Program-made: the position numbers and the translations under genes
In this document: positions 43,366-52,920 of the stretch, in pieces
Position numbering within the stretch: position 1 is the first letter of the stretch
How the letters are laid out: each line of letters begins with the position of its first letter
Assembly (NCBI GenBank): GCA_009728235.1
Contig: WNZI01000001.1
Location: forward strand, 1 to 64,000
Length of the DNA stretch: 64,000 nt
DNA from: Vibrio cholerae
Lineage (GTDB): Bacteria > Actinomycetota > Actinomycetes > Actinomycetales > Micrococcaceae
Direction: 5' to 3'
Notes under the pieces: generated by a model
What the model was told of the DNA's origin: nothing
Database searches by the model: none
Seen by the model: the letters and a program-made list of their open reading frames with translations, nothing else

Positions 43366-44148
43366 TCAGCCGAAGAAGGCGATGCGGACGAGCGCCGCGG
43401 TTCCGATCACGAGGATCGTGGCCCGCAGCGCGAGGGGTGAGAGCCTGCGGCCGACGCGGGCACCGAGGAAGCCGCCGAGGGTCGCGCCGACGGCGATCAA
43501 CAGCACCAGCCTCCAGTCGATCGAGTCCCAGGCGAAGATCATGAAGGTGACCGCGGCGACGCTGTTCACGGCCGTGGTGAGGACGTTCTTGATCGCGTTG
43601 ATGCGCTGCAGGCTCTCGATCGTGACCATGCTCATCAGGCCGACGATCAGGATGCCCTGCGCCGCCCCGAAGTAGCCCCCGTACACACCGAGGACGCCGA
43701 TGCCTGCCAGCAGGAGGAGCGAGCGGCGGCGCGAGGGGGCAGCCTCGGGTGCCGCTTCTCCTGCCCTGGCGGCGGCTGCCCGCTGGACGCGCGGTGCCAG
43801 CGCGACCATCACGAGTCCGATCAGGATCAGCACCGGGACGATGGCCCGGAAGGCTTCGGCCGGCAGGATCAGCAGGAGGAGCGCTCCGGCGATACCGCCG
43901 AGGACGGACAGGGGCAGGAGCCGCAACAGCAACCGCTTGTTGACGGCGATCTCCCGGCGGTAGCCCCAGGACCCCGACAGTCCGCCGCCCACGAGGCCGA
44001 TGTTGTTCGAGATGTTCGCGACGATGGGCGGATAACCGAACAGCAGGAGGGTGGGGAAAGTGACCAGGGTGCCGGAGCCCACGACGACGTTGATCATCCC
44101 CGCCCAGAAACCGGCGATGAGGATGACGGCGATCTCGAGCACGCTCAA
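43366..44148 (-). CDS. TauE/SafE family sulfite exporter-like protein
   Basis: A 260-residue membrane protein with about eight helices. Paired family motifs: GFWAGMINVVVGSGTLVTFP, then VANISNNIGLVGG in the first half, and GVYGGYFGAAQGIL plus QRINAIKNVLTTAVNSVAAV in the second. It moves sulfite or related organosulfur anions. The start is a TTG at 44148 with GGGAGG five bases upstream; a GTG two codons later is the alternative. Confidence 0.9.
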   Translation of the reverse strand: MSVLEIAVILIAGFWAGMINVVVGSGTLVTFPTLLLFGYPPIVANISNNIGLVGGGLSGSWGYRREIAVNKRLLLRLLPLSVLGGIAGALLLLILPAEAFRAIVPVLILIGLVMVALAPRVQRAAAARAGEAAPEAAPSRRRSLLLLAGIGVLGVYGGYFGAAQGILIVGLMSMVTIESLQRINAIKNVLTTAVNSVAAVTFMIFAWDSIDWRLVLLIAVGATLGGFLGARVGRRLSPLALRATILVIGTAALVRIAFFG

Positions 44149-44280
44149 TGGGTCCTCCCGGGATGCGGCGGCGCCGGCGGAAACGGGGTGGTGCGCCGTG
44201 GACTGCAGGCGGTGCTGTGGTCGGGCGCTGGGAACCACGCCCAGCCAAGGGTATGCCTGATCGGACCCCAGCCCGCCCTG

Positions 44281-45108
44281 TCAGTGGCCGAACTCGTCCG
44301 AATCGACGATCTCGGCCTCACCGCTGTCCAGGAGGTAGATGCTCGCCAGCTCAGCGCCGGAGAGCTCGAAATCGAAGATGTCGAGGTTCTGCGCCAGCCT
44401 GTCCGGATTCGAGGACTTCGGGATGGCCACCATGCCCTGCTGTACATGCCAGCGCAGCACCACCTGGGCGGGGGTCCTGCCGTGAGCTTCCGCGATGGCG
44501 AGAAGGCCGGGCTGGTTCAGAAGGTCGCCGCCCTGGCCCAGAGGACTCCAGGACTGGGTCACGATGCCGTGCTCGTTGTGGAAGGCGCGTTCCTCGATCC
44601 GGGGCCGCTGCGGGTCCAGCTGGATCTGGTTCACGTCGGGCACGAGGCCGGCGTCGAGCACCTCCTGAAGGTGCGCGGGCTTGTAGTTGGACGTACCCGT
44701 CGCGCGGACGAGACCCTGCTCCTGCAGGGCTGCGATTCCCTGCACCGCCTCGACGTACCGCCCCTGCGCCGGATTGGGCCAGTGCACCAGCAGGAGATCG
44801 ATGTAGTCGAGACCCAGCAGTTTCGCGCTGGCTTCGAAGGCCCTCAGTACTCCGTCCCGGCTGTGGTGCTCCCGGTTGAACTTCGTGGTGATGAACAGCT
44901 CCTCGCGGGGTACGCCCGAGCGGCGGATCCCTTCGCCCACGCCCTTCTCGTTGCGATAGTTCTCCGCGGTGTCGATCAGCCGATATCCGGTCCTGATGGA
45001 GACGTCGACGGTCTCTGCTGCCGCGTCGTCGTCGAGCGGCCACGTGCCGAGGCCGAGGAGGGGGATACGGGCGCCGCTGTACAGCTGGACGGAGGGGGCG
45101 AGTGCCAT
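44281..45108 (-). CDS. Aldo/keto reductase
   Basis: A 275-residue NADPH-dependent TIM-barrel reductase of the 2,5-diketo-gluconate reductase type. Catalytic residues are Asp and Tyr in LIDTAENYRNE, Lys in ITTKFNRE and His in LLLVHWPNP. The cofactor segment is AIPKSSNPDRLAQNLDIFDF. The ATG at 45108 has GCAGGAGCACC upstream and is preferred over an ATG at 45144. Confidence 0.92.
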   Translation of the reverse strand: MALAPSVQLYSGARIPLLGLGTWPLDDDAAAETVDVSIRTGYRLIDTAENYRNEKGVGEGIRRSGVPREELFITTKFNREHHSRDGVLRAFEASAKLLGLDYIDLLLVHWPNPAQGRYVEAVQGIAALQEQGLVRATGTSNYKPAHLQEVLDAGLVPDVNQIQLDPQRPRIEERAFHNEHGIVTQSWSPLGQGGDLLNQPGLLAIAEAHGRTPAQVVLRWHVQQGMVAIPKSSNPDRLAQNLDIFDFELSGAELASIYLLDSGEAEIVDSDEFGH

Positions 45109-45210
45109 GGTGGTGCTCCTGCTCGAAGGATGTGACCACCCCACACTTCACGGTGCTCACCGGTGGCGTCAACATGCCGTACAGCAGGACGCGATCCGTG
45201 CAGGTCCGCG

Positions 45211-45513
45211 CTAGCCGGCCAGGCGTCGCGCGCGACCCCGCATCGCATCGGTGCGTCGTGCCGACGGTCTGTCGCTGTAGGACGCTCGCGGGATCGGGCA
45301 GGACCGACCGAGCGGCGCGAGGTCGTCGATCAGCTCGTTGACAGCCTGCGCAACGCAGTTCCGCTCGTCGCGCGGGAACGGGACCAGGCCGTGGAGATAC
45401 GCATCGAACTCGAATTCGTCGAACGAACCCCCCGAGTTGAGGTAGTGCGCGTACACGTCGCGGACCGTCAGGGAGGACGTCGTCATTGCCGCGTAGGCGG
45501 ATTCGAACTGCAA
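45211..45513 (-). CDS. Hypothetical protein (100 aa)
   Basis: A 100-residue product from a TTG start with GAGGGAG six bases upstream. The first 65 residues look folded and acidic (TVRDVYAHYLNSGGSFDEFE, then DERNCVAQAVNELIDDL); the last 35 are basic and Arg-rich. No family recognised. It faces away from the downstream GNAT gene and follows the aldo/keto reductase promoter region. Confidence 0.55.
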   Translation of the reverse strand: MQFESAYAAMTTSSLTVRDVYAHYLNSGGSFDEFEFDAYLHGLVPFPRDERNCVAQAVNELIDDLAPLGRSCPIPRASYSDRPSARRTDAMRGRARRLAG

Positions 45514-45751
45514 GGCTGTCTCCCTCGGGCAGGATCACGCGGGCACTGGTGGACCCTGATCGGCCCAACATAGCCGGGGGCCGATCAAGCACGCCCGCAC
45601 GGAACCTCAAGATTCCCTCAAGGCCCCCTCATCAGCGGCCGGTGATTCGTTCAAACTGGTAAGGGTGCTTAATTTCTCTTCGCAGGGAAAAGCGCCTATA
45701 GTCTGCTCAGGCCTAGCAGCGGGCCTTCGAACCACCATCGTGGAGCTGATC

Positions 45752-46384
45752 ATGGAAACTTCCCCTTTTACCGACGACCGGCTCGAGACGGCGCAAGCGC
45801 TCGACGCGGAACGGTCCGCATGGGGCGGAGCTCCCAGGACTGCAGTCGCTGCCCCCTCCCGAAGCGATGACTCCGAGTTCCCGGAGGACCTGAGCGTTGT
45901 CAGCACCCGCCAACTCCGGGTTCTCTGCAACCAGGTGTACCGGGTCCTCGACCGGGACTTCCCTCCGATGGAAGCGCTGCACCGTTACGAGCTGCTGGTC
46001 GAGGAGATCGAGCAGCGCGAGGTCCAGGCCGAGACACGCGCCGCCCCTGTCAGGGTCCGTAGCGGCTTCCGCGACAACTCGCTGTTCTCGCGGTTCGAAC
46101 TCTTCAGTGACGGAACCATGGTGGGCCACGTGAAGTACGAGATGAAGGGCGCACATGCGGTCCTCATCCAGGCCGTGGTGGATCCCCGGTTCGACGCCGT
46201 CGACGTGGAGCCCGCCCTGATCCGCCAGGTGCTGCTCAATGCCCATCGCCGTCGCATCGCCGTCGTCCCCTACTGCCCGAGGGTTCGCGAATTCCTCGCC
46301 GAATTCCCGCAGTACCGTACCCTCCTTCCGCCGGACCAGCGCAGGAAGCTGGAAGCCGCGCTGACAGCAGCGGGTCAGGACTGA
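45752..46384 (+). CDS. GNAT-fold protein with N-terminal FPxDLS module (paralogue B)
   Basis: A 210-residue paralogue of the protein at 24468-25103. The N-terminal module reads EFPEDLSVVSTRQLRVLC and ends LVEEIEQRE. The GNAT-like part keeps FELFSDGTMVGHVKYEMK and IAVVPYCPRVREFL. However, the acetyl-CoA loop that is RRLGLE in paralogue A is DAVDVE here, so it may not bind acetyl-CoA. The ATG at 45752 follows GGAG, and the leader resembles paralogue A's. A -10-like TATAGT lies 50 bases upstream. Confidence 0.72.
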   Translation: METSPFTDDRLETAQALDAERSAWGGAPRTAVAAPSRSDDSEFPEDLSVVSTRQLRVLCNQVYRVLDRDFPPMEALHRYELLVEEIEQREVQAETRAAPVRVRSGFRDNSLFSRFELFSDGTMVGHVKYEMKGAHAVLIQAVVDPRFDAVDVEPALIRQVLLNAHRRRIAVVPYCPRVREFLAEFPQYRTLLPPDQRRKLEAALTAAGQD

Positions 46385-46430
46385 TCGACGGGAACGGCGC
46401 CGGCCCGGCCGCGTTCCCGGAACCCTCGAC

Positions 46431-47168
46431 CTACAGGGCCCGTGCGAGTCTCTGACGGAGTTCGCCTGCCAGGTCGGGCGCGGACCGTGGCTCCGGGACG
46501 CGGCCCCACAGCCACAGGAGGAGTTCCTTCGGATCGGCACGCACGGTCTCCAGCCCGGCTGCGACAGTGTCCCTGCCGACGAGAGCCGCGTCCGGGGCGA
46601 GGAGGACCTCCCACGAGCGTCCTCCCGCTTCCAGCCGCAGCGTCCCTCCCGACGCCGCCGGGTCGGAACGGCCGCGTCCGAGCATCACGGTCAGGACCTC
46701 GTCGATGCCGTCCAGCACCAGTCCCGGGTCCATGGCCGTCACGGCCTGTCCCACCGCCTGTTCCAGGTCGGCGCGGTGCACCGCGGTCTCGTGGGTGAGG
46801 CGCCTGATCCAGAACCCGACCGTCTGGTTGCCGGGGACCCAGGTCTCGGCGGTGTCCGACGGGTCGTGGGCATCGAACTGTTCCACCAGGCGGTCGTAGC
46901 AGTGGGCCAGCAGCGAGTGCGGAGGGAGGCTCCCGATGCTCACGGGTGGCCAGCCATGACCGGGCCTGCTCCCCGTCCTGATGGTCTCGGCCTTCTGCAG
47001 GAAGACGATGGCCGTGTGCCGGACGAGGTCCTCGCCGTTCCACCCCGGGCAGGCCGGCACCGCACGGTCCAGCGCCGGCTGCACGAGACCCTCCAGGGCC
47101 CTGAACTCCTGGTCCAGGAGCTCCCTGTACCGTCCGAACGAGAGGGCGTGGGGTGAGGGCTGGTTCAT
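46431..47168 (-). CDS. Mycothiol-dependent enzyme of the maleylpyruvate isomerase family
   Basis: A 245-residue protein of the MDMPI/DinB-like group. The metal-binding His pattern is seen in GEDLVRHTAIVFLQKAE and LTHETAVHRADLEQAVG. The C-terminal domain ends in PKELLLWLWGRVPEP, typical of the MDMPI C-terminal region. Members use mycothiol as cofactor; the substrate is not predictable. The ATG before NQPSPHAL (47168) is chosen; ATG 47231 would add 21 unlikely residues. Confidence 0.85.
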   Translation of the reverse strand: MNQPSPHALSFGRYRELLDQEFRALEGLVQPALDRAVPACPGWNGEDLVRHTAIVFLQKAETIRTGSRPGHGWPPVSIGSLPPHSLLAHCYDRLVEQFDAHDPSDTAETWVPGNQTVGFWIRRLTHETAVHRADLEQAVGQAVTAMDPGLVLDGIDEVLTVMLGRGRSDPAASGGTLRLEAGGRSWEVLLAPDAALVGRDTVAAGLETVRADPKELLLWLWGRVPEPRSAPDLAGELRQRLARAL

Positions 47169-47229
47169 CCACCGAGTGTAGGCGTGCCCCTCGGCCGGGG
47201 CTATGTTACCGGCGGGTAATGTGTCGGTC

Positions 47230-47773
47230 ATGCACTTGATCCTCCGCACGCTACTGCAGCTGTTTTTCTCCCGCCGCGCGCCCCACCCTGAGCATCTGGG
47301 ACTCCGGCAGCGTGGCCATGCGGGTCCTGGTGACGGACATCGACATCGCACTGCACATGAACAACGGCATGTACTTCTCCGTCTTCGACCTGGGCCGGTT
47401 CGACCTCCTGGTGCGCAGCGGCGCCTGGCGGCAGATGCGCCGAAGGAAGTGGAGCCCGGTGGCGGCGGGGGAGACGATCACCTTTCGCAAGTCGCTGCAG
47501 CTGGGCCAGCGGTACACGATCGAGAGCCGGATCATCGGCCTCGACGAGCGGGCGATCTACTTCGAGCAGCGGGCCGTCGCCGGTGGGGAGATCTTCGCAC
47601 GGGCCTTCATCGCGACCCGCCTCGTCTCCCCGTCCGGTCCTGTGAGCAACGAGGAGGTCATCAGGACCTTCGGGACACCGCCCGATGGCATGGTGCTCCC
47701 CGAGTGGGTCCATCAGTGGCGGATCGACACCGCCCTCCCGAGCACCCGTAGGCCCGCGCCGCACTCCTGGTAG
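47230..47773 (+). pseudogene. Thioesterase-fold (4HBT) protein, +1 frameshift near the N-terminus
   Basis: The restored product is 180 residues. It starts MHLILRTLLQLFFSRRAPH. Then one C too many in CCC 47286-47288 breaks the frame, and the next frame continues LSIWDSGSVAMRVLVTDIDI and the hot-dog signature ALHMNNGMYFSVFDLGRFDL. Removing one base gives 181 codons. It resembles acyl-CoA thioesterases of the 4-hydroxybenzoyl type and the THEM6-like subgroup, which have the N-terminal hydrophobic piece. Divergent from the MDMPI gene with 61 bases between. Confidence 0.8.
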
Positions 47774-47815
47774 CGGCCCGTACCCACGGCCGCCTGCTGC
47801 CGTACCGCCGAACGG

Positions 47816-49144
47816 TCAGCGGGCTTCCGTCGTCGTCCGGCGTCCACGGATGAGCCGCTGGACGCCGTAGAGGACGAGCCCCAGCGCCAGCAGGATTCCG
47901 GTCCGCAGCCAGATCTCCCCGGTCTGCTGCGTGAGCAGCAGGATGCAGGACGCGATGGCGAGGTAGGGGAACACCGCGGGGATGTGGAAGTGCTTGTGGT
48001 CCACCTTGTCCTTCCGCAGCACGATCACCGCGACGTTGGTGCTGAGGAACACGAACAGCAGCAGCAGGACGACCGTCTGGGAGAGCGACTCGAGCCCGCC
48101 CGTGAGGGTCAGGGCCATGGCGACGAGCGTCGTTGCGACGATCGCCACCCAGGGGGTCCGACGGTTGGGAAGCACGCGGTCGAAGACCGACGGGAACAGC
48201 CCCTGCTCGGACATGCCGTAGGTGAGTCGGCTGGACATGATCATGGTCAGGAGCGCACCGTTGGCGACAGCGATCAGGGCCACCAGGCTGAAGAGCCAGT
48301 TCGGGATTCCCGCTCCGGTGGCGGCCACGACGTCGAGAAGCGGTGAACTGGAATCGGCCAGCTCCTCGGGCGCGATAGCCGCTGATGAGGCGAGTCCGAT
48401 CAGCAGGTAGACGACGCCGGCGGTCAGCAGGGCACCGAAGAGAGCCCGTGGATACACCCGACTGACGTCCTTGACCTCCTCCGCGACGTTGGCGGAGACC
48501 TCGAAGCCGACGAAGGAGTAGTACGCGATGAGCGATGCCGCGAGCACGGCCGAGGCCGCACTGACACCGGGCGGGAACTCGTTGACGCGTGAGATGTCGC
48601 CGTTGCCTGCTGAGATGAAGATTCCGACGACGACGATGACGAGCACCAGGCCCGAGACCTCGATCACGGTCATCACCACGTTGCTCCGGACGGATTCCTT
48701 GATCCCGCGCATGTTCAGCAGTGCCAGCAGAACGAGGAAGACCAGCGCTGCGGGCACAGCCGGCACGTCGATGAACGTCGTCAGGTACCCCCCGGCGAAG
48801 GCCTGGGCGAGGCCGGCGGCGCTCGTCACCCCGGCGGCCAGCATGCAGAAGCCGACCAGGAAGGAGATGAAGGGCTTCTTGAAGGCTCGCTCCGCGAAGA
48901 CGGCGGCCCCGCCCGCCTTCGGATACTTGGTCACGAGCTCGGCATAGGATCCGGCGGTGAGCAGTGCCAGCGCGAGTGCCACCATGAGGGGCACCCAGAT
49001 GGCGCCGCCCACCTCGGCCGAGATGACGCCCACGAGGGCGTAGACGCCGGCGCCGAGGACGTCGCCGAGGATGAAGAGGTACAGGAGCGGTCCGGAGATC
49101 CCGCGCGTCAGTCGAGTGTCGGGAACCTGCTCAGTCGTGGCCAT
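47816..49144 (-). CDS. APC family amino acid permease
   Basis: A 442-residue membrane protein with about 12 helices. Signatures are the unwound first helix GDVLGAGVYALVGVISAEVG, AELVTKYPKAGGAAVFAERAF and FVGFEVSANVAEEVKDVSRVYP. It imports amino acids or polyamines with protons; the substrate is not evident. TACACT ends 7 bases before the ATG (leaderless pattern). Divergent from the OFA transporter. Confidence 0.9.
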   Translation of the reverse strand: MATTEQVPDTRLTRGISGPLLYLFILGDVLGAGVYALVGVISAEVGGAIWVPLMVALALALLTAGSYAELVTKYPKAGGAAVFAERAFKKPFISFLVGFCMLAAGVTSAAGLAQAFAGGYLTTFIDVPAVPAALVFLVLLALLNMRGIKESVRSNVVMTVIEVSGLVLVIVVVGIFISAGNGDISRVNEFPPGVSAASAVLAASLIAYYSFVGFEVSANVAEEVKDVSRVYPRALFGALLTAGVVYLLIGLASSAAIAPEELADSSSPLLDVVAATGAGIPNWLFSLVALIAVANGALLTMIMSSRLTYGMSEQGLFPSVFDRVLPNRRTPWVAIVATTLVAMALTLTGGLESLSQTVVLLLLFVFLSTNVAVIVLRKDKVDHKHFHIPAVFPYLAIASCILLLTQQTGEIWLRTGILLALGLVLYGVQRLIRGRRTTTEAR

Positions 49145-49322
49145 AGGCGACAGTGTAGGACAGATGCTAAGCCTGCTGGGTACTGTCCGGAACTGGTGCC
49201 GTTCGTCGCGTCAGGAGTACCGTCCATCGTGGCGTGTTCGTGCTTCCGTGTGACGCACCGCATAATTGCCTTCATCAACCATGGCCGGGGGGCGGCCACT
49301 CATGCTGACAGAGAGGTAAACG

Positions 49323-50711
49323 ATGAGTTGGCTCGACCGTGACCATTCCATTGCGCCACCGGGGTTCAACCGCTGGCTTATTCCACCGGCCGCGCTGGCC
49401 GTCCACCTGTGCATCGGGCAGGCGTACGCGACCAGCGTCTACAAGACCGCGTTAACCGCCCACTTCGATGCGACCCTGACGCAGATCGGTATCATCTTCT
49501 CGATCGCGATCGTGATGCTCGGCCTGTCCGCGGCAGTCCTCGGAACCTGGGTCGACACGAACGGTCCGCGCAAGGCGATGTTCACCTCGGCGCTGTTCTG
49601 GACGTCCGGGTTCCTGGTGGGGGCCCTGGGCATCTTCACGAACCAACTGTGGCTCGTCTACCTCGGTTACGGCTTCATCGGGGGCATCGGGCTCGGGATC
49701 GGCTACATCTCGCCGGTGTCCACGCTCATCAAGTGGTTCCCCGACCGTCCGGGACTTGCAACCGGTATGGCCATCATGGGGTTCGGTGGCGGCGCGCTCA
49801 TCGCCAGCCCGCTGTCCACCCAGTTGCTCCGGATGTACGACCCGAATTCCGGCGCCGAAGGGTGGGTAGCCAGCGGTGACGCCGTGGGCAAGCTGTTCCT
49901 GACCCTCGCCGTCATCTACCTGGTCTACATGATGTTCGGCGCGTTCACCATCAAGGTGCCGGCCGAGGGCTGGAAGCCTGCAGGGTTCGACCCCTCGCAG
50001 CTGAAGTCCAAGCCGCTCGTCACCACCGACAACGTGTCCGCCGCGAACGCGATCAAGACGCGCCAGTTCTGGCTCGTCTGGATCGTCCTCTTCTGCAACG
50101 TCACCGCCGGTATCGGAATCCTCGAGCAGGCCTCACCGATGATCCAGGACTTCTTCCGCGGCGCCGACGGCACCACGGCAGTGACCGTGGCCGTGGCCGG
50201 CGGGTTCGTGGGACTGCTCTCCATCGGCAACATGGGCGGCCGCTTCGTCTGGTCGACGACGTCGGACCTCATCGGTCGCAAGCGCATCTACATGGTCTAC
50301 CTCGGCGTCGGCGCCCTGCTCTACCTGGTGCTCGCCCTCGCCGGATCCTCCACGACCCTTCTCTTCGTCGCGCTGGCTTTCGTCATCATCTCGTTCTACG
50401 GCGGCGGCTTCGCAACCGTGCCGGCCTACCTCCGCGATCTGTTCGGCACCTACCAGGTGGGCGCGATCCACGGACGCCTCCTGACGGCGTGGTCTGCCGC
50501 AGGCATCGCCGGACCGCTGATCGTCAACGCGTTCCTCGATGCGCAGGGAACGCCGGGCGAGCTGACCGCCAGCGCCTACCAGCCCGCCCTGCTCACCATG
50601 GTCGGACTGCTGGTCGTGGGGTTCATCGCGAACCTCTTCGTCAAGCCCGTCGACCCCCGCTTCCATGAGCCCGTCAAGGATGCGTCACGCGAATCCGTAA
50701 GAGAGGTCTGA
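49323..50711 (+). CDS. OFA family MFS transporter
   Basis: A 462-residue, 12-helix major facilitator of the oxalate/formate antiporter group. Typical pieces are IPPAALAVHLCIGQAYATSV at the N-terminus, GFIGGIGLGIGYISPVSTLIKWFPDRPG (key part IGYISPVSTLIKWF), and GGGFATVPAYLRDLFGTYQVG. The substrate is probably a small organic anion. AGAGAGG precedes the ATG. A 34-residue partner follows one base after its stop. Confidence 0.92.
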   Translation: MSWLDRDHSIAPPGFNRWLIPPAALAVHLCIGQAYATSVYKTALTAHFDATLTQIGIIFSIAIVMLGLSAAVLGTWVDTNGPRKAMFTSALFWTSGFLVGALGIFTNQLWLVYLGYGFIGGIGLGIGYISPVSTLIKWFPDRPGLATGMAIMGFGGGALIASPLSTQLLRMYDPNSGAEGWVASGDAVGKLFLTLAVIYLVYMMFGAFTIKVPAEGWKPAGFDPSQLKSKPLVTTDNVSAANAIKTRQFWLVWIVLFCNVTAGIGILEQASPMIQDFFRGADGTTAVTVAVAGGFVGLLSIGNMGGRFVWSTTSDLIGRKRIYMVYLGVGALLYLVLALAGSSTTLLFVALAFVIISFYGGGFATVPAYLRDLFGTYQVGAIHGRLLTAWSAAGIAGPLIVNAFLDAQGTPGELTASAYQPALLTMVGLLVVGFIANLFVKPVDPRFHEPVKDASRESVREV

Positions 50712-50712
50712 C

Positions 50713-50817
50713 ATGATCAAAGCGCGTATCGCCGTGGTGTGGGCACTCGTGGGAGTGCCCCTCGCCTACGGTGTCTTCCAGACCCTGACCCGCGCCTCAG
50801 CCCTCTTCGGAGGCTGA
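50713..50817 (+). CDS. MFS transporter small subunit-like protein (34 aa)
   Basis: A 34-residue single-span protein (IAVVWALVGVPLAYGVFQTL) starting one base after the TGA of the OFA transporter, with GAGAGG upstream. Short proteins of this pattern directly after OFA transporters are known as MFS transporter small subunits. It probably binds the transporter in the membrane. Confidence 0.75.
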   Translation: MIKARIAVVWALVGVPLAYGVFQTLTRASALFGG

Positions 50818-51045
50818 CGGGGCGGCGGACGCCCGCCGACGAGCAGGAACGGTACGTCGCGTCCTGTTCGTCGGCGGGCTTTCCTGTGTCCGCAGGACGG
50901 TCGCTCGGGTCTCGACCCGCTCCGGAATCGGCCCAGGGAAACAGCTCGCGCGCCAGTACAGGGTCGGTCATCGACGCGATGCTGCTCCGTCGTCGGGCGA
51001 AGCCCGCCCTGTCCTGCTTGAATGGATCGAGGCCAGGAGGGATGC

Positions 51046-52067
51046 ATGAACGGCACAGGCAGAGATCGGACCGAAGCGACAGGGAACGGGGCGCTGCCAA
51101 CGCTCGAGCAGGTCCGCGAGGACATCTGGGCCCTGGCGCAGCCGATGCCGGGCGGACACCTCGCGTACTCCCTCGCCTACCTGCTGCGGGGAACGGACGG
51201 CCGCGTGCACGTGATCGATCCGGGAACGGACTCCGACGGCAACTGGGACCGCCTCGTGGCGCGCTCGCCGTCGTGGCGCCCGAAGGTCCCGGTGGCGCCG
51301 CCGATGTCGCCGGTATCACGGCGACGCACCTGCATCCCGACCACCTGGGGCTGGCGGCTCGGCTGCGCGCGGCGTCCGGCGCGCCGCTCGGAATGCACAT
51401 TCACGAGGTCCGCGCGCTCCAGCGCCACAGCGAACGGACATTCGACCACGACGAGGTCTCCGCCCGGTTGGAGGAGTGGGGAGTCCCGGCCGAGCGACGG
51501 CCGGAACTTGCCCTATACGTCGATCGCTCTCCCGAGGGCCCGATGACTGTCGACAGGGTGCTCGCCGACGGTGACACCCTGTCCATTCCCGGGTTCAGCA
51601 TCGAGGTCATGGCGACGCCGGGGCACACAGCGGGCCACATCTGTCTCCGGGACGACGAGCGTGCCGTCCTGTTCACCGGTGATCACGTCCTGCCGACCGT
51701 CTTCCCTGGACTGGGGCTGGGAGGCGAGTCGTCGACCAACCCGCTCGCCGACTACATCGAGTCGATCGGGCGAGTGCGGCGGTACACCGACCACGAAGCG
51801 CTGCCCGGTCACGGACACCGGTTCACCGGCCTGGCCGATCGTGCGGACGAGTGCGCGGAGCACCACCTGGCGCGGGCGCGTGAGGTCTCGGCGGTGCTGG
51901 CCGGACGGGACGCGAGCCGTGGCGCCCCCGGCGTCTGGGAGATCGCCTCACAGCTGACCTGGACCGCGGGTTGGGGCGGACTCGAGGGGTTCCAGTTGCT
52001 GTCCGCGCTGTTCCAGACCGAGATGCACCGCGAGTTCGTCCGGGCCGGCGGACTGCCCCTGCGCTGA
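51046..52067 (+). pseudogene. MBL-fold metallo-hydrolase, -1 frameshift
   Basis: The restored product is 340 residues. The first frame gives YLLRGTDGRVHVIDPGTDSD up to NWDRLV. At GG 51258-51259 a missing base moves the text to the next frame, which reads GALAVVAPEG and then ITATHLHPDHLGLAARLRAA, containing the HxHxDH metal motif. Later metal ligands are in ATPGHTAGHICL and FTGDHVLPTVFPGL, then GHGHRFTG. One extra base gives 341 codons. CAGGAGG precedes the ATG. It is followed by a MarR gene and could be its target. Confidence 0.82.
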
Positions 52068-52129
52068 CATCTTCGGACTTTTCCGCCGGATACCTCCCGG
52101 CACACCGGGGGCGTCTATACGCTTCCTCC

Positions 52130-52603
52130 ATGGAGACAGCGGAGGGGTACAAGGGTGTGGACTTCGATCGCGCGATCGAAGTCCTCGAGGAGCAGACGAG
52201 CGTGTTGTGGCGACGCGAGCGGACGACGTCGCACGCCCTGGCCAAGAACGTCCACCCGGAGATGGAACCGGCGGCCTACGGGATCCTCACGCTGCTGCAG
52301 CGCGAGGGGTCCCTCCGGGCGACGGACATCGCCCAGAGCATCGGGGTCGGGAAGCCGTCCGTCAGCCGTCAGCTCGCGGGCCTGGAGCGGCTGGGCCTCG
52401 TGAGCCGGCAACTCGATCCCGACGACGCCCGGTCCCAGCGGGTCGTCCTGACTCCGTCCGGTGAGCAGCAGCTCGCCGTGGCGCAGGCCGGCCGTCGCGT
52501 GGCCTTCACCGCACTCATGCGCAGCTGGCGACCCGAGGACGTGGAGAGCCTGGGGTCACTGATCGCCCGGCTCAACAGCACGTACCGCAGGGACACCTGG
52601 TAG
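52130..52603 (+). CDS. MarR family transcriptional regulator
   Basis: A 157-residue winged-helix regulator. The DNA-binding part is RATDIAQSIGVGKPSVSRQL, then GLERLGLVSRQLDPDDARSQ (the wing with its DxR) and VVLTPSGEQQL. It lies 62 bases after the MBL hydrolase gene, same strand. The ATG at 52130 is chosen because family similarity starts soon after and the upstream frame is hydrolase sequence in another frame. Confidence 0.9.
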   Translation: METAEGYKGVDFDRAIEVLEEQTSVLWRRERTTSHALAKNVHPEMEPAAYGILTLLQREGSLRATDIAQSIGVGKPSVSRQLAGLERLGLVSRQLDPDDARSQRVVLTPSGEQQLAVAQAGRRVAFTALMRSWRPEDVESLGSLIARLNSTYRRDTW

Positions 52604-52608
52604 CGGGT

Positions 52609-52920
52609 TCAGCCCCCGCTCCAGCCCGATCCCTCCCGGTAACCGCCGATGCGACGGCCCGAACCGGCCTCGAGGGAGTCCTCGGCGTCCTCGAAGAGCT
52701 CACCGGCGTCCGCCTTGCTGTGCCGGAGCAACTCCTCCGCCTCGGCGCGGGCGCTGTCCAGCGTGTCGGCGACGATGCGGCTCCTGGCGGGCAGGGTATC
52801 GAGGTGGATGACCCTTTCGGCGGTTTCGCTCACGGGCACGGTGCCGTCTCCGGCGTCTCCGACCGGAACCTCCGCACCGCCGTTCTCCGCTGGAACGAGA
52901 TATTCGAGGAAGTAGGCCAT
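52609..52920 (-). CDS. Hypothetical acidic protein (103 aa)
   Basis: A 103-residue acidic product. The middle is helical and rich in Ala/Glu/Arg (DTLDSARAEAEELLRHSKAD), the end Gly-rich (RIGGYREGSGWSGG). It starts MAYFLEYLVPAENGG with GGAG just before the ATG. No family recognised. Convergent with the MarR gene. Confidence 0.6.
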   Translation of the reverse strand: MAYFLEYLVPAENGGAEVPVGDAGDGTVPVSETAERVIHLDTLPARSRIVADTLDSARAEAEELLRHSKADAGELFEDAEDSLEAGSGRRIGGYREGSGWSGG

